Assembly (NCBI RefSeq): GCF_902499115.1
Contig: NZ_CABVPN010000021.1
Location: 80,311-144,310, forward strand
Origin: Burkholderia diffusa
Lineage (GTDB): Bacteria > Pseudomonadota > Gammaproteobacteria > Burkholderiales > Burkholderiaceae
DNA length: 64,000 bases
Direction: 5' to 3'
In this document: in pieces, positions 36,184 to 44,788 of the stretch
How positions within the stretch are numbered: the stretch's first letter is position 1
Layout: each line of letters begins with the position of its first letter
Program-made: the position numbers and the translations under genes
Notes under the pieces: generated by a model
Told to the model about the DNA's origin: nothing
The model's database searches: none
The model's input: the letters and a program-made list of their open reading frames with translations, nothing else

Positions 36184-37542
36184 ATGGACCACATCACGCC
36201 TACCCTTGCCACGGATCGCGCACCGCGCGTGCCGCGCATCGTGATCGTCGGCGGCGGCGCCGGCGGCCTGCAGCTCGCCACGCGCCTCGGCGACACGGTC
36301 GGCCGCCGCGGGCAAGCCGACGTCGTGCTCGTCGACCGCTACCCGACGCACTTCTGGAAGCCGCTGCTGCACGAAGCCGCATCCGGCCATCGCGATCCGG
36401 CCTCGCACTCGATCGAATACGCGGCGCAGGCGAAGCGCCACGGCTTCCGCTTCGTGCAGGGCGCGCTGCAGCGGGTCGACCGCGCGGCACGCACGGCGAC
36501 CATCGCCCCGGTTCAGGACGCGGACGGCACGGAGATCCTGCCGCAACGCGAGCTCGGCTACGACGATCTGGTGCTGGCCGTCGGCAGCGTGACGAACTTC
36601 TTCAACGTGCCGGGCGCCGCGCGTCACGCGCTGCCGCTCGAAAACCTCGACCAGGCCGAGGATTTCCGCCGCAAGTTCCTCGCCGCCTGCACGAAGGCGA
36701 ACCACCTGGCCGAGCAGCAGCCGGCGCGGCGCGCGGCACCGATCTGCATCAACGTGATAGGCGCGGGCGCGACGGGTGTCGAACTGGCCGCGGCGCTGCG
36801 TCATGCGATCCAGCAGCTGACGACGTATCGCTTCAAGGCACTGGTGTCGGCGCGCGACGTACACATCCGGCTGATCGAAGGCGGCCCGCGCATCCTGCCG
36901 GCGCTCGACGAAAGGCTGTCGGCCAGGATGCAGGCGCAACTGCGCACGATGAACGTCGACGTGCTGACGGATACGCGCGTCGCGGAAGTCGGCGCGGACG
37001 CGGTCATGACCGCGACCGGCGAGCGGCTTGCGAGCGACATCACGATCTGGGCGGCCGGCGTCGCGGGCCCCGCGATGCTGCGGGAACTCGGCGACATCGC
37101 GCTCAACCGGTCGAACCAGGTGATCGTGACCGACACGCTGCAGACGCCCGACGATCCGCACGTGTATGCGTTCGGCGATTGTGCCGCGTGCCCGTCGGCC
37201 GATGCGAGCGGTTTCCTACCGCCGCGCGCACAGGTTGCGCACCAGCAGGCCGTGTACCTCGGCGATGCGCTCGCGCGGCGCCTCGCCGGCAAGCCGACGC
37301 CGGGCTTCACGTTCCGCGACGCGGGCACCGTCGTGTCGCTCGGCCGGGCAGGAGCCGTGTATCAGGCCGACCTCGGCGTGCGTTCGCGCTCGCTGATCGT
37401 CGACGGGTTCGCCGCGATCGGGCTGTACAAGTTCCTGTACCGCAAGCATCTGTTCAGCGTGTACGGTCTGAAGCGCGCGCTGTTTCAGTCGCTGAGCCAC
37501 TGGCTGCAAAGGCTCAACCAGCCGTCGATCAAGCTGCACTGA
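36184..37542 (+). CDS. ndh: Type II NADH dehydrogenase (NDH-2)
   Basis: 452-residue single-subunit, non-proton-pumping NADH:quinone oxidoreductase at the inner membrane. Two dinucleotide folds are visible: FAD site IVIVGGGAGGLQLATRLG at the N terminus and NAD site INVIGAGATGVELAAAL near residue 195, plus the FAD-contact VYAFGDCAAC near 325. The C-terminal amphipathic tail (LKRALFQSLSHWLQRL) fits membrane association. ATG 36184 has GGGAG ahead. It is followed by a strong terminator. Confidence 0.92.
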   Translation: MDHITPTLATDRAPRVPRIVIVGGGAGGLQLATRLGDTVGRRGQADVVLVDRYPTHFWKPLLHEAASGHRDPASHSIEYAAQAKRHGFRFVQGALQRVDRAARTATIAPVQDADGTEILPQRELGYDDLVLAVGSVTNFFNVPGAARHALPLENLDQAEDFRRKFLAACTKANHLAEQQPARRAAPICINVIGAGATGVELAAALRHAIQQLTTYRFKALVSARDVHIRLIEGGPRILPALDERLSARMQAQLRTMNVDVLTDTRVAEVGADAVMTATGERLASDITIWAAGVAGPAMLRELGDIALNRSNQVIVTDTLQTPDDPHVYAFGDCAACPSADASGFLPPRAQVAHQQAVYLGDALARRLAGKPTPGFTFRDAGTVVSLGRAGAVYQADLGVRSRSLIVDGFAAIGLYKFLYRKHLFSVYGLKRALFQSLSHWLQRLNQPSIKLH

Positions 37543-37570
37543 TCGCCGACTGCCACACGGCATCGCAAGA

Positions 37571-37607
37571 CGGCGTATCGGGCGCACCTCGCCCGATACG
37601 CCGTTTT
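37571..37607 (+). terminator. Rho-independent terminator after ndh
   Basis: A perfect 14-bp stem, CGGCGTATCGGGCG (37571-37584) and CGCCCGATACGCCG (37590-37603), with a CACCT loop and TTTT tail. Confidence 0.93.
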
Positions 37608-37759
37608 CTTGTCTGCACGGATCCGGTGCATTCGTTGCGTGCGCACGTTTGGTGCATCACATGGAAGCCCGTCGATACGATGCAAATCATCCGCAAAACA
37701 TGGGATCGGGCGCATCCCGCGCCGGTGTTGGCTCACCGCCCCACTCATTAGTCGAATCG

Positions 37760-37786
37760 TATGAGTCGACTATAAATATTAATTGG
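37760..37786. promoter_or_regulatory. Putative LysR-type operator, copy 2
   Basis: TATGAGTCGAC followed by TATAAATATTAATTGG, a second copy of the block at the lysR-ndh junction, 80 bases upstream of the GTG start at 37867. Confidence 0.55.
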
Positions 37787-37866
37787 TTGAAATTTCAGGA
37801 TCGACGCTAAGGTGTGGGGCATTCCCGTCCGCGAACGGATCGTCACGTCTCAGGAGAGGAATCACC

Positions 37867-38301
37867 GTGGTCATCGAAGCCATCGTCACCCGTCTCGACG
37901 CCGCATTCGCGCAGATCGAAGCGACACCGGATTCGCACGAATCGCGCAACCAGCGCGATGCGATCATCCAGTGGCTCGACAGCGCGTCGGAGCAAGGATA
38001 TCGACTCGGTCTCGTCACGACGCTGCCTGCCGCCCGGCTCAGCGACATGTTCGAAGGCCAGTTCGGCCGCGCGAACCTCGACCGCTTCTCGGTCGTCGTG
38101 ACCGACGCTCATCAGCAGGACTCCGTATCAAGCCAGCATCCGTTCGACATCGCGCTGCAGGCGCTGGGCGTGCCGCCCGAGCGCGCGGTGGCCGTCGCGA
38201 GCAGCGAACCGGAACGCCGCGAAGCCGAGACGTTCGGCCTGTCGCGTTGCGTGCGCATCACCGACACGATGCGCTCGATCGCATCGGCAGGCCTGCACTG
38301 A
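37867..38301 (+). CDS. HAD-like protein lacking the catalytic N terminus
   Basis: 144-residue product resembling the C-terminal half of a HAD-superfamily phosphatase: the order is a helical cap segment, LGLVTTLPAARL, then HPFDIALQALGVPPERAVAVASSEPERREAETFGL, which mimics motifs III-IV. The nucleophile DxDxT is absent and the usual GDS acid motif is replaced by ASSEPE, so it is probably catalytically dead or regulatory. GTG 37867 has AGGAGAGG eight bases ahead. An operator-like block upstream suggests regulation together with ndh. Confidence 0.6.
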   Translation: MVIEAIVTRLDAAFAQIEATPDSHESRNQRDAIIQWLDSASEQGYRLGLVTTLPAARLSDMFEGQFGRANLDRFSVVVTDAHQQDSVSSQHPFDIALQALGVPPERAVAVASSEPERREAETFGLSRCVRITDTMRSIASAGLH

Positions 38302-38481
38302 CCTGAGCACCTGCATACGGGACGGCTCGCGCGGGACGTGTATCGCAACGGCGCGCGAGTCATCGTGAAGATGCTGTTAAACAAGCGCGCGACGGATTTC
38401 CAGACGGCGTGCGACGGCGAGAAGCTCGCCGCCGGAAGCCGCTTCTACGATTACACCGGATTGAAGCGCTGTGACGGATAG
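38302..38481 (+). other. Open in-frame extension after the HAD-like stop
   Basis: In the same frame as the preceding gene, right after its TGA, 59 sense codons run to a TAG at 38479. The translation (RDVYRNGARVIVKMLLNKRA then FQTACDGEKLAAGSRFYDYTG) has balanced composition unlike most shadow frames. It may be a small gene (possible GTG starts at 38337 and 38365) or a decayed C terminus. I do not recognise it. Confidence 0.3.
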
Positions 38482-38494
38482 CCTCGACGCGTCG

Positions 38495-38746
38495 TCAGTC
38501 CACCGGGTAATCGAGATCGTGCCAGCGCTTCGCCGATTTCCCGCCCGAGCCAAGATGACCGCCGGGGAAGCGCATGACCGCAATCGCGTGAAGCGCTTTC
38601 TCGTCGAGCGCGGCGTCGCCGCAACTGCGCCTGACCTTGAGATCGCGGACACGCCCGTGCTCGTCGAGCCAGACACGCACGATCACGCGCCTTCTCGACG
38701 TGCCGTTCTGCACGCCGCGTGACAGCAGACGGTCCATCAGCGACAT
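38495..38746 (-). CDS. TonB C-terminal-domain-like small protein
   Basis: 83 residues resembling an energy-transducer TonB C-terminal domain: RRVIVRVWLDEHGRVRDLKVRRSCGDAALDEKALHAIAVMRFPGG follows the usual pattern of strand, turn, strand, SSG-like loop, helix. The membrane anchor and Pro-rich spacer of true TonB are missing, so it is a stand-alone or truncated domain. The adjacent exported Ala/Lys-rich protein on the same strand could be a partner. Confidence 0.65.
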   Translation of the reverse strand: MSLMDRLLSRGVQNGTSRRRVIVRVWLDEHGRVRDLKVRRSCGDAALDEKALHAIAVMRFPGGHLGSGGKSAKRWHDLDYPVD

Positions 38747-38806
38747 GGGTTTCTCCGTGATGCTCGAACGCTTCGGTTATCGATACGCGCCGGCCTGCGT
38801 GCAGCG

Positions 38807-39193
38807 TCAGTGCTGGATGGCCACGCTTTTGTGCGTCGCCCGCACGGCCTTCGGCTTCGCAACGACGGGCGCCTTCGGATCGATGCCGACCGCATGCTCG
38901 ACCTTGCGGGTCTTCGCGGGTGCCGCGTGCGCCTTCGACACGGGTTTCGCGTCGGCATGCGCCGCGACCGGCGCATTCGACCGCGAAGAACCGGGTTGCC
39001 GCCCCGGCTTCACGGCCGCCGCACCGCTCGCGGCCACGGGTGAATGCTTGACCTGGTGCGCGTATTCCTTGACGTCGTGGTCGCTCATCCACGATTCCGT
39101 ATAGGCCGCCGACGCGGGCTGTGACAGGTTGAGATACGCGACCGATGCGACGAGAAAGGCACGAACATGCGTGCGACGATTGAATGCGGTAAT
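38807..39193 (-). CDS. Exported Ala/Lys-rich small protein, unusual start codon
   Basis: About 128 residues: a signal peptide (ITAFNRRTHVRAFLVASVAYLNLSQPASA), then a low-complexity Ala/Lys/Pro/His tail with repeats of the type KPVSKAHAAPAKTRKVEHAV. No ATG, GTG or TTG lies near the signal peptide. A good ribosome site, AAGGAG (complement of 39202-39207), is eight bases before ATT at 39193, suggesting a rare AUU start. The longer frame from 39439 adds no plausible N terminus. Function unknown. Confidence 0.5.
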   Translation of the reverse strand: MTAFNRRTHVRAFLVASVAYLNLSQPASAAYTESWMSDHDVKEYAHQVKHSPVAASGAAAVKPGRQPGSSRSNAPVAAHADAKPVSKAHAAPAKTRKVEHAVGIDPKAPVVAKPKAVRATHKSVAIQH

Positions 39194-39453
39194 GACGAAT
39201 GCTCCTTGCGAACTGGCTCGACGCCCTCTATCGGCGCCGTCGTGGCGGCACGATAAATGAGCGCATTCAGCATCGCAAGCGTCTGACGGGGATCCAAACG
39301 ATTCTTGACGTTTGAATGATCGATCCTGTGCGCGAGACCACTCACGCACCGCGTTCGACCGCGTCGGACATGCCGATGTCACGCGTGCGGCATCGGCAAC
39401 CTGCCGAACTCGGGCCCGCCGACGGTGTCGAACGTGCATCGCCGGAGAATCGC

Positions 39454-39765
39454 ATGAAACGCGCCGCCCCTTTCGCCATCCTGACCCTGCTTGCCGCCGT
39501 CAGCTTGCCGGCGGTCGCCGGCACCGCCACGGACAATGCCACCGCGCCGGTTGCGCAGCAAGCGAGAAACTGCGTGCCGTCCTCGACGTCCGCCGGCGCA
39601 GCGCCCGGCTCCCGCGCGGCGTCGAAGGCGCCACCGATCCGCATCTGCGTCGGCGATTCCGATACGCAACTGAACCTGCCGTGGTTCCTGACCGACGTCC
39701 TCACCGCCATGGACACGCATCAATCGCCTCGCGACCTGCTCCACAAGATGCGCAACGACTTCTGA
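39454..39765 (+). CDS. Exported hypothetical protein
   Basis: 103-residue protein with a cleavable signal (MKRAAPFAILTLLAAVSLPAVAG) and a short mature part with two Cys (RNCVPSS and IRICVGDSD) that may form a disulfide. GGAGAA precedes ATG 39454; the frame extends upstream to 39316 without a ribosome site. It is divergent from the exported Ala/Lys-rich gene. No family recognised. Confidence 0.55.
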   Translation: MKRAAPFAILTLLAAVSLPAVAGTATDNATAPVAQQARNCVPSSTSAGAAPGSRAASKAPPIRICVGDSDTQLNLPWFLTDVLTAMDTHQSPRDLLHKMRNDF

Positions 39766-39888
39766 AGCGCGGTCGCCAGATGTGACGCGCGATGCAAATA
39801 TTTCTCGCCAAGCATCAATCTCGATATTGCGCTATTTTTTGAATAACAATATTTCGTAATCGCGCGTAACACGCCTTATACTTGCCGC

Positions 39889-39957
39889 GCACCATCCTCG
39901 TGCCAAGAGACGGTGTCTTCTGTCCCGGCTGCACATCGATGCGGCCGGGTTTTTTTT
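39889..39957 (+). ncRNA. Candidate ~70-nt small RNA or leader attenuator
   Basis: It starts about seven bases after a TATACT -10 box, contains a short hairpin (AGAC/GTCT near 39906-39918) and ends in an intrinsic terminator. It would be a short stand-alone RNA, or an attenuated leader of the EAL gene 160 bases downstream. No known RNA family recognised; the -35 box is weak. Confidence 0.35.
39924..39957 (+). terminator. Intrinsic terminator ahead of the EAL gene
   Basis: CCCGGC (39924-39929) pairs with GCCGGG (39944-39949) and TTTTTTTT follows (39950-39957). Confidence 0.75.
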
Positions 39958-40120
39958 GGGTGTGCGATACCGACATACATCCGTTGTCGATGTATGTTAC
40001 GAAAGAGCGCCTCGAATCCTGTGCTCCCGCCGCGATGTCGCTTCGTGCGTTTCGCGAGCGTAGAATCGATTTGCGTCCCGATATGGGCGCGAGCCGCGGT
40101 GCCCCGGCCAGGCACGGCGA

Positions 40121-41767
40121 ATGCCTCGCGCCAATTCATCGACCGGTTCGACCTGCATTCACATGCGCACAACAACAAGTACGACCCGAGGACCATCCGC
40201 GCTCGCACCGCGCCCGAAACCCGCGTTCCAGCGCAGCGGTGCGTGGTCGCACATCGTCTTCCCGGTTGCCCTGATCGTCTGCATCCTCGTGTTCGTGCTG
40301 GCGCTCGTCGTTGCAGGGCGTCTGGCGCGAGACTCGATTGCACGGCACGAAAGCGACGTCGCGAACGACATCGTGATATCGGTCGACCGCATCCTCGACG
40401 GGATTCGCACGCGGCATCCGGATGAGTTGAACGCGCTGGTCGGGCGGCCCTGCACGACGATCTTCAGGACGCTCGCCGAAGTGGGCACTCACCTGCGCTA
40501 TCTTCGGGCCGTCGGGCTGGCGAACAGCGGTCGCGTCACCTGCTCATCGGCGCTGGGCGCGATCAACGTCCCGCTCGAAGCCTACATTCACGCGCCAGCG
40601 CCGGGGATGACGGCCATCACGCTGCTTCGGCAAACGCCGTTTCAGCGTGACGTTCCGGTGCTGGTGGCGTTTCGCGCGACCGCGCCCGACTCCGGCGTCC
40701 TTTATCTGGTCGAAGGCGACTATGTGGCAGACGTGCTCGCGCACGGAACCCGCTTCGGGGCGGAAACGGCCACCCTGTCGATCGAGGGCGCGGGAAGCAT
40801 CGATCGGCATGGTACGTTCGTCCCGTCACTCAGCGCGGCGCCGGCCACGGGCAGCAAGATTGCGTCGAACGCGTGGCCATTCACAGTCTCCGTCAGCTCG
40901 GCGGAACCCTACGTTTCGCAGGTGCAGCGGCGCTACCGGCTCATCTGCCTGACGATCGCGCTGCTGGTCAACGGCCTCGTCGCGGCCACGTACCTGCTCG
41001 CGATGGCGCCGCGCCGGCTGTTGCTGAAGGCCGTTCGCAATGCGCTGAAGCGCAACGAATTTCATGTCGTCTACCAGCCGATCGTCGACGTCGAAACGCG
41101 CAGGACTGTCGGCGTCGAGGCGCTGCTGCGCTGGCACCATCCGAAATGGGGAGCCATCAGTCCGGCCGTGTTCGTGCCGCAGGTCGAATCAAGTGCGGTC
41201 CTGCCGAAGGTGACCGAGTTCGTGCTTCGGAGGGCCGTATCGGAACTGACCGCACTCGCGCCGTCGGTACCGCTACGCATCGCGATCAACGTCGCGCCGA
41301 AGGATCTTGAACGCGCGCGCTTCGTGTCCGTCGTCGAAGACACGATCGGCAGGCTTCCACAAGGCAGCACGCTGGTCCTCGAAGTGACCGAGCGCATCCT
41401 GCTCGAGAAGAATCCGCGCACCACCGAGATATTCGCCACACTGCGCGCGAAAGGCGCGAAGTTCGCGATCGACGACTTCGGCACGCATCACAGCAACCTC
41501 GACATGCTGTCGCGCTTTCCGTTCGACTACGTGAAGATCGACCGACAGTTCATCTCGCAGCTCACGACGGGCAACGCGAAACTGATCGAAGGAATCGCGG
41601 CGGTCGCCCACCACTACGGCCTGAAGATCATTGCCGAGGGCGTGGAGACGGAAGAGCAGCATCGCGCGCTGCATGCGGTCGGGATTCAGTACGCGCAGGG
41701 CTATCTGTATCAGCGTCCACGGCGAGCGGAACACCTGAAGCGGAATTTCGCGCCGATGCCGGCTTGA
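40121..41767 (+). CDS. Cyclic-di-GMP phosphodiesterase, CSS-motif plus EAL
   Basis: Up to 548 residues. A periplasmic CSS-motif sensor (TCSS near residue 147) lies between two membrane helices (residues ~47-68 and ~268-292), followed by a cytoplasmic EAL domain. Catalytic residues are present: EALLRW, the Glu in LEVTER, DDFG, VKID and EGVET, so hydrolysis of c-di-GMP to pGpG is likely. CSS domains sense redox state through their cysteines with DsbA/DsbB in E. coli PdeC-type proteins. The start is uncertain; ATG 40163 is an alternative and neither has a strong ribosome site. Confidence 0.88.
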   Translation: MPRANSSTGSTCIHMRTTTSTTRGPSALAPRPKPAFQRSGAWSHIVFPVALIVCILVFVLALVVAGRLARDSIARHESDVANDIVISVDRILDGIRTRHPDELNALVGRPCTTIFRTLAEVGTHLRYLRAVGLANSGRVTCSSALGAINVPLEAYIHAPAPGMTAITLLRQTPFQRDVPVLVAFRATAPDSGVLYLVEGDYVADVLAHGTRFGAETATLSIEGAGSIDRHGTFVPSLSAAPATGSKIASNAWPFTVSVSSAEPYVSQVQRRYRLICLTIALLVNGLVAATYLLAMAPRRLLLKAVRNALKRNEFHVVYQPIVDVETRRTVGVEALLRWHHPKWGAISPAVFVPQVESSAVLPKVTEFVLRRAVSELTALAPSVPLRIAINVAPKDLERARFVSVVEDTIGRLPQGSTLVLEVTERILLEKNPRTTEIFATLRAKGAKFAIDDFGTHHSNLDMLSRFPFDYVKIDRQFISQLTTGNAKLIEGIAAVAHHYGLKIIAEGVETEEQHRALHAVGIQYAQGYLYQRPRRAEHLKRNFAPMPA

Positions 41768-41983
41768 ATGCCGCATCGGCGCTAAACGCCCGGTCGGCGA
41801 ATACGTGACGCACACGCGTCGTCCGGTCCGCACGCGACGCCGGCTGCCGCACGCGGTCGATGCGCTGCGTGGCGGGTCGCGCGGCGGCTTCCTGCCACCT
41901 GATGCCATCGATCCGCCCTTCGGCGGGAACCGCGCGAGAGGCGCTAAAATCCGCCGCCTGGGCATCCACGACGAGCAAGCGTT

Positions 41984-44356
41984 TTGACGGAGTTCGAGCA
42001 AGGTTTCATCCTCACCCGCCACTGGCGGGACACCGCATCCGGCATCGAGATCGAGTTCTGGCTGGCAACCGAACACGGTCCGCGCCGCGTGCGGCTGCGC
42101 CCGCAGGAAGCCGTCGCGTTCGTGCCGGTCGAGCAGCAGGCGCTCGCCGAACGCACGCTCGCCGGCGAACGCGATGCCGAACTGCGCCCGCTCGCGCTGC
42201 GCGACTTCCGCCAGCGCGCGGTGGCCGGCCTCTATTGCCGCCGCTACCGCCACCTGTCCGGACTCCAGAAACGCCTCGCCGCGGCCGGTGTCGACGTCTA
42301 CGAAGCCGACGTGCAGCCGCCCGACCGCTACGCGATGGAGCGCTTCATTACCGCACCGGTGCTGTTTCGCGGCACGGCCGGCCACGACGGCACGCTGACC
42401 GACGCCGAACTGAAACCCGCGACCGGCTATCGGCCGACACTGCGCTGCGTGTCGCTCGACATCGAGACGAGCGTCCACGGCGAGCTCTATTCGATCGCGC
42501 TCGATGGCTGCGGACAACGGCAGGTCTACATGCTCGGCCCGCCGAACGGCGACGCGTCGGCCGTCGACTTCCGTCTCGACTACTGTGACAGCCGGGCCGA
42601 AATCCTCACACGCCTCAACGAATGGTTCGATGAATACGATCCCGATGCGGTGATCGGCTGGAACCTCGTGCAGTTCGACCTGCGCATCCTGCATGCGCAC
42701 GCGGAACAATACGGCGTGCCGCTGAAGCTCGGCCGCGGCGGCAGCGTGCTCGAGTGGCGCGCGCACGGCCAGCAGCCCGACCATTTCTTCGCGGGCGCGG
42801 CCGGCCGCCTGATCCTCGACGGCATCGACATGCTGAAATCGGCGACGTGGACGTTCCCGTCGTTCAGCCTCGAATACGTGTCGCAGTCGCTGCTCGGCGA
42901 AGGCAAGTCGATCGACAATCCGTATCAGCGGATGGACGAGATCCAGCGCCGCTTCGATCACGACAGGCCCGCGCTCGCGCGCTACAACCTGAAGGATTGC
43001 GAACTCGTCACGCGCATCTTCGACAAGGCCGACCTGCTGTCCTTCGCGCTCGAACGCGCGACCGTCACGGGCCTCGCGGCCGATCGCACCGGCGGTTCGG
43101 TCGCCGCGTTCACGCACCTTTACCTGCCGCGCATGCACCGGCTCGGCTACGTCGCACCGAACCTCGGTGACGTGACGGGCCAGAACAGTCCCGGCGGCTT
43201 CGTGATGGATTCGCGGCCCGGCCTGTACGACTCGGTGCTCGTGTTCGACTACAAGAGCCTTTATCCGTCGATCATCCGCACGTTCCTGATCGATCCGGCC
43301 GGGTTGATCGAGGGGCTCGCGCATCCGGGCGACGACACGTCGGTGCCGGGCTTTCTCGGCGCGCGCTTCTCGCGCACCGCGCATTGCCTGCCCGACATCG
43401 TGCGGCGCGTGTCCGAAGGCCGCGACGAAGCGAAACGCCAGCGCAACGCGCCGCTGTCGCAGGCGCTGAAGATCATCATGAATTCGTTCTACGGCGTGCT
43501 CGGCTCGACCGGCTGCCGGTTCTTCGATCCCCGCCTCGCGTCGTCGATCACGATGCGCGGCCACGAGATCATGCATCGCACGCGCGAGCTGATCGAGGCG
43601 CAGGGCTACGAAGTCATCTACGGCGATACCGATTCGACCTTCGTCTGGCTGGGGCGCGAGCACGACGACGACGCAGCCGCCGCCAAGGGCCGCGCGCTCG
43701 TCGAGCACGTGAACCGCTGGTGGCAAGCGCACCTGCGCGACCGCTTCAGGCTGGAGAGCGCGCTCGAACTGCAGTACGAACGGCATTACCGGCGCTTCCT
43801 GATGCCGACCGTGCGCGGTGCGGAAGAAGGCAGCAAGAAGCGCTATGCGGGCCTCGCGCTCGCGGCGAACGGCGGCGAGGACCTCGTGTTCAAGGGGCTC
43901 GAAACGGTGCGCACCGACTGGACGCCGCTCGCGCAGGCATTCCAGCGCGAGCTCTACCGGCGCGTGTTCAAGCGCGAACCGTATCAGGACTTCATTCGCG
44001 ACTACGTGCGCCGCACGCTCGCCGGCGAATACGACGCGCAACTCATCTATCGCAAGCGCGTGCGCCGGCCGTTGAGCGAATACCAGCGCAACGTGCCGCC
44101 GCACGTGCGCGCCGCGCGGATCGCCGACGAATTCAACCAGGCGCGCGGCCGGCCGCTGCAGTACCAGCGCGGCGGCTGGATCAGCTACGTGATGACGACG
44201 GCCGGCCCGGAGCCGCTCGAGACGATGCGCTCGCCGATCGACTACGCGTTCTACGTGAGCCGTCAGTTGCAGCCGGTCGCCGATGCGATCCTGCCGTTCC
44301 TGCGCGACGATTTCGAACGCGTGATTTCCGGGCAGGGGCAGTTGTTCGGCGACTGA
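41984..44356 (+). CDS. polB: DNA polymerase II (family B)
   Basis: 790-residue family B polymerase for damage tolerance and replication restart, close in length to E. coli Pol II (783). The 3'-5' exonuclease motif is SLDIETS; polymerase motifs are DYKSLYPSI (A), [13 protein letters not shown] (B) and [10 protein letters not shown] (C). The start is TTG 41984, since no ATG is near and the conserved [13 protein letters not shown] begins here. LexA control is expected in the family but I see no clear SOS box. Confidence 0.93.
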   Translation: MTEFEQGFILTRHWRDTASGIEIEFWLATEHGPRRVRLRPQEAVAFVPVEQQALAERTLAGERDAELRPLALRDFRQRAVAGLYCRRYRHLSGLQKRLAAAGVDVYEADVQPPDRYAMERFITAPVLFRGTAGHDGTLTDAELKPATGYRPTLRCVSLDIETSVHGELYSIALDGCGQRQVYMLGPPNGDASAVDFRLDYCDSRAEILTRLNEWFDEYDPDAVIGWNLVQFDLRILHAHAEQYGVPLKLGRGGSVLEWRAHGQQPDHFFAGAAGRLILDGIDMLKSATWTFPSFSLEYVSQSLLGEGKSIDNPYQRMDEIQRRFDHDRPALARYNLKDCELVTRIFDKADLLSFALERATVTGLAADRTGGSVAAFTHLYLPRMHRLGYVAPNLGDVTGQNSPGGFVMDSRPGLYDSVLVFDYKSLYPSIIRTFLIDPAGLIEGLAHPGDDTSVPGFLGARFSRTAHCLPDIVRRVSEGRDEAKRQRNAPLSQALKIIMNSFYGVLGSTGCRFFDPRLASSITMRGHEIMHRTRELIEAQGYEVIYGDTDSTFVWLGREHDDDAAAAKGRALVEHVNRWWQAHLRDRFRLESALELQYERHYRRFLMPTVRGAEEGSKKRYAGLALAANGGEDLVFKGLETVRTDWTPLAQAFQRELYRRVFKREPYQDFIRDYVRRTLAGEYDAQLIYRKRVRRPLSEYQRNVPPHVRAARIADEFNQARGRPLQYQRGGWISYVMTTAGPEPLETMRSPIDYAFYVSRQLQPVADAILPFLRDDFERVISGQGQLFGD

Positions 44357-44496
44357 CGACACGCGGTACTGCGCTGGCCAATATCTTCATACGGTTGCGT
44401 TCGCAACCGCTTCGCATCCTGTTGGGCCTCGGGTTGCGCACGCCTTGATCGGCATTCAGGCCGGCCCGCTCGCCGGCCGACACCGCGATACCGTAA

Positions 44497-44706
44497 GCAC
44501 TCGCCGCGACGGCAGCGTGCGACTTCACCGTGAGTTCGCCGACGGCTGCGAAACTCGGGCGCGACCACGACGAACTGATCGACGCGATCGCGCGACGCGA
44601 TGCCGACGCCGCCGAACGCGCCGCGCACGAGCACACGATGCTGTTCCAGAAGCGCTTCCTCGACTACATGAAGCAGAACATGACGGAATCGATGGCCGTG
44701 CTGTAA
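44497..44706 (+). pseudogene. Fossil of a GntR/FCD regulator (C-terminal end)
   Basis: About 69 codons before TAA 44706 translate as the last helices of an FCD domain (KLGRDHDELIDAIARRDADA then AHEHTMLFQKRFLDYMKQN). An in-frame stop at 44494-44496 precedes it and no winged-helix half is found. It therefore looks like a remnant left by deletion, squeezed between polB and the J-domain gene. Confidence 0.6.
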
Positions 44707-44788
44707 CGCCGCACGCCGGAAGGAGTGCGTCCGTCCGGCTAAAATACCGGCCTGCCGCGCCCCCTGCCGCGGCCGGAGGACATTCATC

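Larger units (their letters stand above)
39766..40120. other. AT-rich intergenic region with a small transcript candidate
   Basis: 355 bases. The first 100 are markedly AT-rich (ATTTTTTGAATAACAATATT). A -10-like TATACT lies at 39877-39882, and a strong terminator at 39924-39957 follows; the terminator is listed separately. The rest, up to the EAL gene, shows nothing else. Confidence 0.5.

Noticed and set aside
39889..40120. c-di-GMP riboswitch before the EAL-domain gene
   Set aside because: The hairpins lack the conserved GEMM core and the terminator is followed by about 160 more bases before the gene, so I call it only a small RNA or attenuator candidate.
41273..44362. 1029-codon minus-strand open frame across polB
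   Set aside because: polB on the plus strand has all catalytic motifs; the antisense frame shows none.
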